Shown piece by piece: positions 8,297 to 11,461 of a stretch of 11,461 nucleotides of DNA. The stretch's first letter is position 1. Every line of letters begins with the position of its first letter. The stretch spans positions 1 through 11,461 of the forward strand of contig CAUULU010000033.1 of the NCBI GenBank assembly GCA_963546185.1, given 5' to 3'. Source of the stretch: JABCPO02 sp963546185. Its GTDB lineage: Bacteria > Bacillota > Clostridia > TANB77 > CAG-508. Both the position numbers and the translations under genes were made by a program. The notes beneath the pieces are model-generated. The model worked only from the letters and a program-made list of their open reading frames with translations, did no database searches and was not told the origin of the DNA.

Positions 8297-8345
8297 ATAC
8301 CTTCAAACTATACAAAGAAATTTGTTAGTTTGGAGGTATTTTTTT
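8297..8345 (+). terminator. Strong rho-independent terminator with GAAA loop
   Basis: ATACCTTCAAACTA (8297-8310) pairs with TAGTTTGGAGGTAT (8326-8339) with one G-U pair. Inside it ACAAA (8312-8316) pairs with TTTGT (8321-8325) around a GAAA tetraloop. A run of T at 8339-8345 follows. The total stem is about 19 bp with a single bulged base. Confidence 0.85.
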
Positions 8346-8549
8346 GTCTAAATTATTTGTATATTTTTAATATTTTACTTGCTTTTTTATTTAAAATGTG
8401 AAAATAAACAATATTATTTGAATTGTTTTGTTTTTTAGAATTAATTTATTTCAAAAATGTAAAAAAAAGAAAAAAGTATAAAAAAATAAGATTGCAGTAC
8501 TGGCAAGAAATAACCGGTGTAGGAATTATGTATAATACTTCGAAAAGCT

Positions 8550-8579
8550 TTGAAATAAGGAAAGATTAAAAGGTATATT
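8550..8579 (+). promoter_or_regulatory. Candidate promoter of nrdDG
   Basis: TTGAAA (8550-8555) and TATATT (8574-8579) are 18 bases apart, each one mismatch from consensus. It would give a leader of roughly 150 bases. Many AT-rich near-matches exist nearby, so this is only the best candidate. Confidence 0.35.
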
Positions 8580-8617
8580 ATTATTTTTATATTTTACAAA
8601 ATATATTAAAAGTGGTA

Positions 8618-8645
8618 TATTTATTTCAGACCAAAGAAATAAATA
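8618..8645 (+). repeat. Perfect 10-bp inverted repeat in the nrdD leader
   Basis: TATTTATTTC (8618-8627) pairs with GAAATAAATA (8636-8645) around the 8-base loop AGACCAAA. It may be an operator or leader hairpin; no T-run follows. The flanking ATATTAAAAGTGG and ATATTAAAAATGG form a short imperfect direct repeat. Confidence 0.4.
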
Positions 8646-8738
8646 AAAAATATTAAAAATGGTTATTTAATAAAAAAAAGTTTTTTATAAAATTATAAAA
8701 AAATAATTTTTAGAATTATATATGAAAAGGGGAGTAAA

Positions 8739-10882
8739 ATGAAGGTTATTAAAAGAGATGGAAAAAAAGTTGATTTTGATCCAAATAAAATAGTTACTGC
8801 GATAAGTAAAGCAAATAGAGAAGTAATAGGAAATGAAAAAGCTTCAATACAAAATATTAATTATATTGTAGAAGCTATAGAAAAATTAGAATTAAATGAA
8901 ATAGGAATAGAAAAGATACAAGACCAAATAGAAAGAAAGTTAATGGAACTTGGTAAATACGAACTTGCAAAAAGATATATGTTATACAGAGAAAAAAGAA
9001 GTATAATAAGACAAACAAATACAACAGATGAAAGTATATTAAGTTTAATTAGAAATACTAATAAGGAAGTAAGCAAAGAAAATAGTAATAAGAATGCAAT
9101 ACTTTTATCAACACAAAGAGACTTAATTGCAGGGGAAGTATCTAAAGATATAGTAGATAGATTATTATTACCAGAAAGAATAGTAAAAGCACATAAAGAA
9201 GGTGTATTACATTTTCATGATAAAGACTATTTTATACAACCAATGTTTAATTGTTGTTTAGTAAATATTAAAGATATGCTTGATAATGAAACAGTTATGA
9301 ATGGTAAAAAAATAGAAACGCCAAAAAGTTTCCAAGTTGCATGTACTGTTATGACACAAATAATAGCAGCAGTTGCAAGTAATCAATATGGTGGACAATC
9401 AGTAAATGTAGCACATTTAGGTAAATATTTAAGAAAAACATATGATAAATATTACAAAAAATATTATAACCATTTTATAGAAGAAGGTAAGAGTAAAGAA
9501 GAAGCAGAAACTTTAGCAAAAGATTTTGCAGAAATGAGAAAACAAGAAGATTTAGTTGCAGGTATACAAACAGTTCAATACCAAATAAATACATTAATGA
9601 CAACAAATGGGCAAAGTCCTTTTGTAACATTATTTATGCATATTGTAGAAGGTGATGAATATGAAAAAGAAGTTGCAGAAATAATAGAAGAAATATTAAA
9701 ACAAAGACTAAAAGGAATAAAAAACTCAGAAGGACATTATATAACACCAGCATTTCCAAAACTTATATATGTTTTAGATGAATGTAATAACCTATCTGGA
9801 GGTAAATATGACTATGTAACAAAACTTGCAGTTAAATGTTCAGCTAAGAGATTATATCCAGATTATATATCAGCTAAAAAAATGAGAGAAATATATGAAG
9901 GAAATGTATTTAGCCCAATGGGATGTAGATCTTTCTTATCACCATACAAAGATGAAAATGGTGAATACAAATTTGAAGGAAGATTTAACCAAGGTGTTGT
10001 AAGTATAAACCTTCCACAAATAGCTATAATGGCATCAGGAAATAAGGAAAAATTCTATAAGATTTTAGATGATAGATTAGAATTATGTTTTGATGCATGT
10101 ATGTGTAGACACAATGCTTTAAAAGGAGTAACATCAGACTATTCACCAATACACTGGCAATATGGAGCAATAGCAAGACTTCGGAAAAGGTGAAAAGATA
10201 GATAAATACTTATATGGAAATTATTCAACAATGTCTCTTGGATATATAGGACTTTATGAAGTTTCTAAATTAATGACAGGAAAGAGCCATACAGAAGAAG
10301 AAGGTAAAGAATTTGTTGAAGAATTAATGAAATATATGAGAAAAGTTGTAGATGGATGGAAAAAAGATACAAATATAGGTTTTGCATTATATGGAACACC
10401 AGCAGAAAGCTTATGCTACAGATTTGCTAAAATTGATGAAGAAAAATTTGGAAGTATTAAAGATATAACAGATAAGGGATATTATACAAACTCATATCAT
10501 GTTGATGTAAGAGAAAATATTAATGCATTTGATAAGCTTAAATTTGAAAGTTCATTCCAACCAATATCATCAGGTGGATGTATATCATATGTTGAAATAC
10601 CAAATATGGAAAAAAATTATGAAGCATTAGAAGAAATAGTTAAGTTTATATATGATAATATACAATATGCAGAATTTAATACAAAATCAGATGTATGTAA
10701 TGTATGTGGACATACAGGTGAAATAATTATAAATGATGACTTACAATGGGAATGTCCATGTTGCCACAATAAAGATGAAAGTAAGATGAGTGTAACTAGA
10801 AGAACTTGCCGGATATCTAGGAGAAAACTTCTGGAATGAAGGAAAGACAAAAGAAATTAAGAGAAGAGTTATGCACTTATAA
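8739..10882 (+). CDS. nrdD: Anaerobic (class III) ribonucleoside-triphosphate reductase, with two +1 CGG sites
   Basis: NrdD reduces ribonucleoside triphosphates to deoxy forms in anaerobes using a glycyl radical. The ATG follows AAAAGGGGAG. Skipping C10182 and C10810 gives 713 residues, close to other NrdDs. Residues 1 to about 90 form an ATP-cone (KVIKRDGKKVDFDPNKI), the allosteric domain. Conserved landmarks are FNCC (C172-C173), SNQYGGQSVNVAHLG, and SPMGCRSFLSPY with C396, probably the thiyl-radical cysteine. The zinc site is C653-C656 (CNVC) with C672-C675 (CPCC). The C-terminal RTCGYLGENFWNEG carries the radical glycine, Gly691, which is itself read from a CGGA shift site. Without the shift the protein loses the radical loop. 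nrdG follows 12 bases after the stop, as in most nrdDG operons. Confidence 0.96.
10182..10185 (+). other. +1 recoding site 15 (nrdD), CTT-C-GGA
   Basis: Skipping C10182 reads GGA as Gly482 in GAIARLGKGEKID, the standard NrdD sequence. The zero frame gives CGG AAA AGG TGA. Confidence 0.95.
10810..10813 (+). other. +1 recoding site 16 (nrdD), TGC-C-GGA: the glycyl-radical codon
   Basis: Skipping C10810 reads GGA as Gly691 in RTCGYLGENFW. In NrdD this glycine carries the catalytic radical, so the shift is needed for any activity. Confidence 0.95.
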
Positions 10883-10894
10883 AGGAGTTATAGG

Positions 10895-11431
10895 GTGAGA
10901 TATGCAGATATAAAAGAATATGATATTGCAAATGGAGAAGGGGTAAGAGTAAGCCTGTTTGTATCAGGCTGTACTCATGCATGTAAAGGTTGCTTTAATG
11001 AAGATATTTGGGATTTTCGGAAAAGGTGAAGACTATACAAAAGAAGTAGAAGATAGAATAATAGAATCATTAAAAAGACCATATATAAAAGGGTTATCAC
11101 TTCTTCGGAGGAGAACCAATGCACCCTAACAACCAAAAGAAAATTGCAGAGCTTGTAGAAAGAGTAAGAAAAGAATTACCAGATAAAACAATATGGTGTT
11201 ATTCCCGGATATGTATTTGATAAAGAAATAATGAAAAGTATGTATAGGTTTATACCAACAACAAAAAGAATACTTGATAATATTGATGTAATGGTAGATG
11301 GAAGATTTGAAATAGACCTTTTAGATTTAAGATTAAGATTTAGAGGGTCATCAAATCAAAGGATTATAGATGTACCTGAAAGTTTAAAACAAAATGATGT
11401 TGTACTTTGGGATATGGGATATGGAGTATAA
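10895..11431 (+). CDS. nrdG: Anaerobic ribonucleotide reductase activating protein, with three +1 CGG sites
   Basis: NrdG is the radical-SAM activase that uses a 4Fe-4S cluster and SAM to form the glycyl radical on NrdD. The start is GTG at 10895, seven bases after AAAGGAG (10881-10887), giving MRYADIKEYDIANGEGVRVS, the family's N-terminus. The CxxxCxxC cluster motif is C26-C30-C33 in SGCTHACKGCFN. Skipping C11018, C11106 and C11206 gives 177 residues, a normal length. It contains IWDFGKGEDYTKE, LSLLGGEPMHPNN (SAM-contacting GGEP), IWCYSGYVFD, LDNIDVMVDGRFE and the family tail RGSSNQRIIDVPESL. Conventional gene finding would keep only the last 66 residues. It forms an operon with nrdD. Confidence 0.96.
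11018..11021 (+). other. +1 recoding site 17 (nrdG), TTT-C-GGA
   Basis: Skipping C11018 reads GGA as Gly42 in IWDFGKGEDYT. The zero frame gives CGG AAA AGG TGA, the same downstream string as site 15. Confidence 0.94.
11106..11109 (+). other. +1 recoding site 18 (nrdG), CTT-C-GGA
   Basis: Skipping C11106 reads GGA as Gly71, the first glycine of the GGEP SAM-binding motif. Confidence 0.95.
11206..11209 (+). other. +1 recoding site 19 (nrdG), TCC-C-GGA
   Basis: Skipping C11206 reads GGA as Gly104 in WCYSGYVFD, matching the family's W-x-Y-(S/T)-G-Y. Confidence 0.95.
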
Positions 11432-11461
11432 TTATTAAAAGAAAAGAAAAAGAAAAAGTAA

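Larger units (their letters stand above)
8346..8738 (+). other. AT-rich intergenic region upstream of nrdD
   Basis: About 390 bases with no convincing gene. Most of it is A/T tracts. A patch at about 8490-8570 is visibly richer in G and C; it holds ACTGG/CCGGT complementarity around a 10-base loop, a 13-codon ATG ORF at 8528-8569 with a weak ribosome site, and, in the same frame, an open stretch back to 8408. This could be a gene remnant or a structured RNA; I recognise neither. I see no NrdR box of the usual form. The ribosome site AAAAGGGGAG for nrdD is at 8725-8734. Confidence 0.5.

Noticed and set aside
8346..8738. CRISPR array, IS element or tRNA gene in the long intergenic gap
   Set aside because: No regularly spaced repeats, transposase fragment, terminal inverted repeats or cloverleaf could be seen; the repeats present are simple A/T runs and one short hairpin.
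767..11209. A prfB-like stimulatory Shine-Dalgarno or downstream pseudoknot at each shift
   Set aside because: The flanks of the 19 sites share no common upstream purine-rich box or downstream stem, and the three sites at 4914-4943 are too close together for such elements.
428..11431. Reading the split genes as pseudogenes or as many short separate genes
   Set aside because: Six essential or highly conserved genes are each intact in every motif, the breaks are all the same event at CGG, and no other nonsense or frame damage is present. Random decay would not produce one repeated signature.
428..11431. Random sequencing or assembly indels
   Set aside because: Random errors would fall in the A and T homopolymers that fill this window and would not always create CGG. 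A systematic base-calling error tied to CGG cannot be excluded from sequence alone, but the five out-of-frame CGGs inside genes show no frame disturbance and several sites (CTAC, CCAC, AGAC) are not homopolymer extensions.

Overview
The window is strongly AT-rich DNA with dense, co-oriented genes, AGGAGG-type ribosome binding sites, AGA-dominated arginine codons and a class III (oxygen-sensitive) ribonucleotide reductase. Together these suggest a low-GC anaerobic bacterium, most likely a clostridial Bacillota. I cannot name a genus. Stops are TAA and TGA, so UGA is not reassigned.

Layout, all on the + strand: (1) the 3' end of a PepD-type dipeptidase gene, closed by a strong terminator; (2) a housekeeping block plsX-miaB-trpS-mutS (428-6657) covering phospholipid synthesis, tRNA modification, tryptophanyl-tRNA synthesis and mismatch repair; (3) a hairpin-rich intergenic stretch ending in a terminator; (4) a membrane-anchored PepSY-like protein; (5) a small orphan gene behind a near-perfect sigma-70 promoter, followed by strong terminators; (6) an AT-rich gap of about 390 bases; (7) the nrdD-nrdG operon, the anaerobic ribonucleotide reductase and its activase.

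The outstanding observation is in the reading frames. The six identifiable complete housekeeping genes (plsX, miaB, trpS, mutS, nrdD, nrdG) are each broken in conventional translation, 19 times in total, and every break is the same. An in-frame CGG is met, one base (the C) must be skipped, and translation resumes on the overlapping GGN as glycine. After this +1 step each protein matches its family without gap or extra residue. The step restores the MutS GDFYE mismatch-recognition motif, the MutS FGYYIE motif, the NrdG GGEP motif and the glycyl-radical glycine of NrdD. I find no in-frame CGG in a recognised gene that is read as arginine, and no frame break that is not at CGG. The other CGG trinucleotides inside genes lie out of frame, within CCG or GCG codons. 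The simplest reading is that CGG is an unassigned codon here and that the ribosome, or an unusual tRNA, decodes CGGN as glycine with an efficient +1 shift. mutS alone needs ten such events, so this would be a genome-wide decoding rule and not a regulatory switch. The coordinates of these six genes are therefore given as single continuous genes, with each shift site listed separately.
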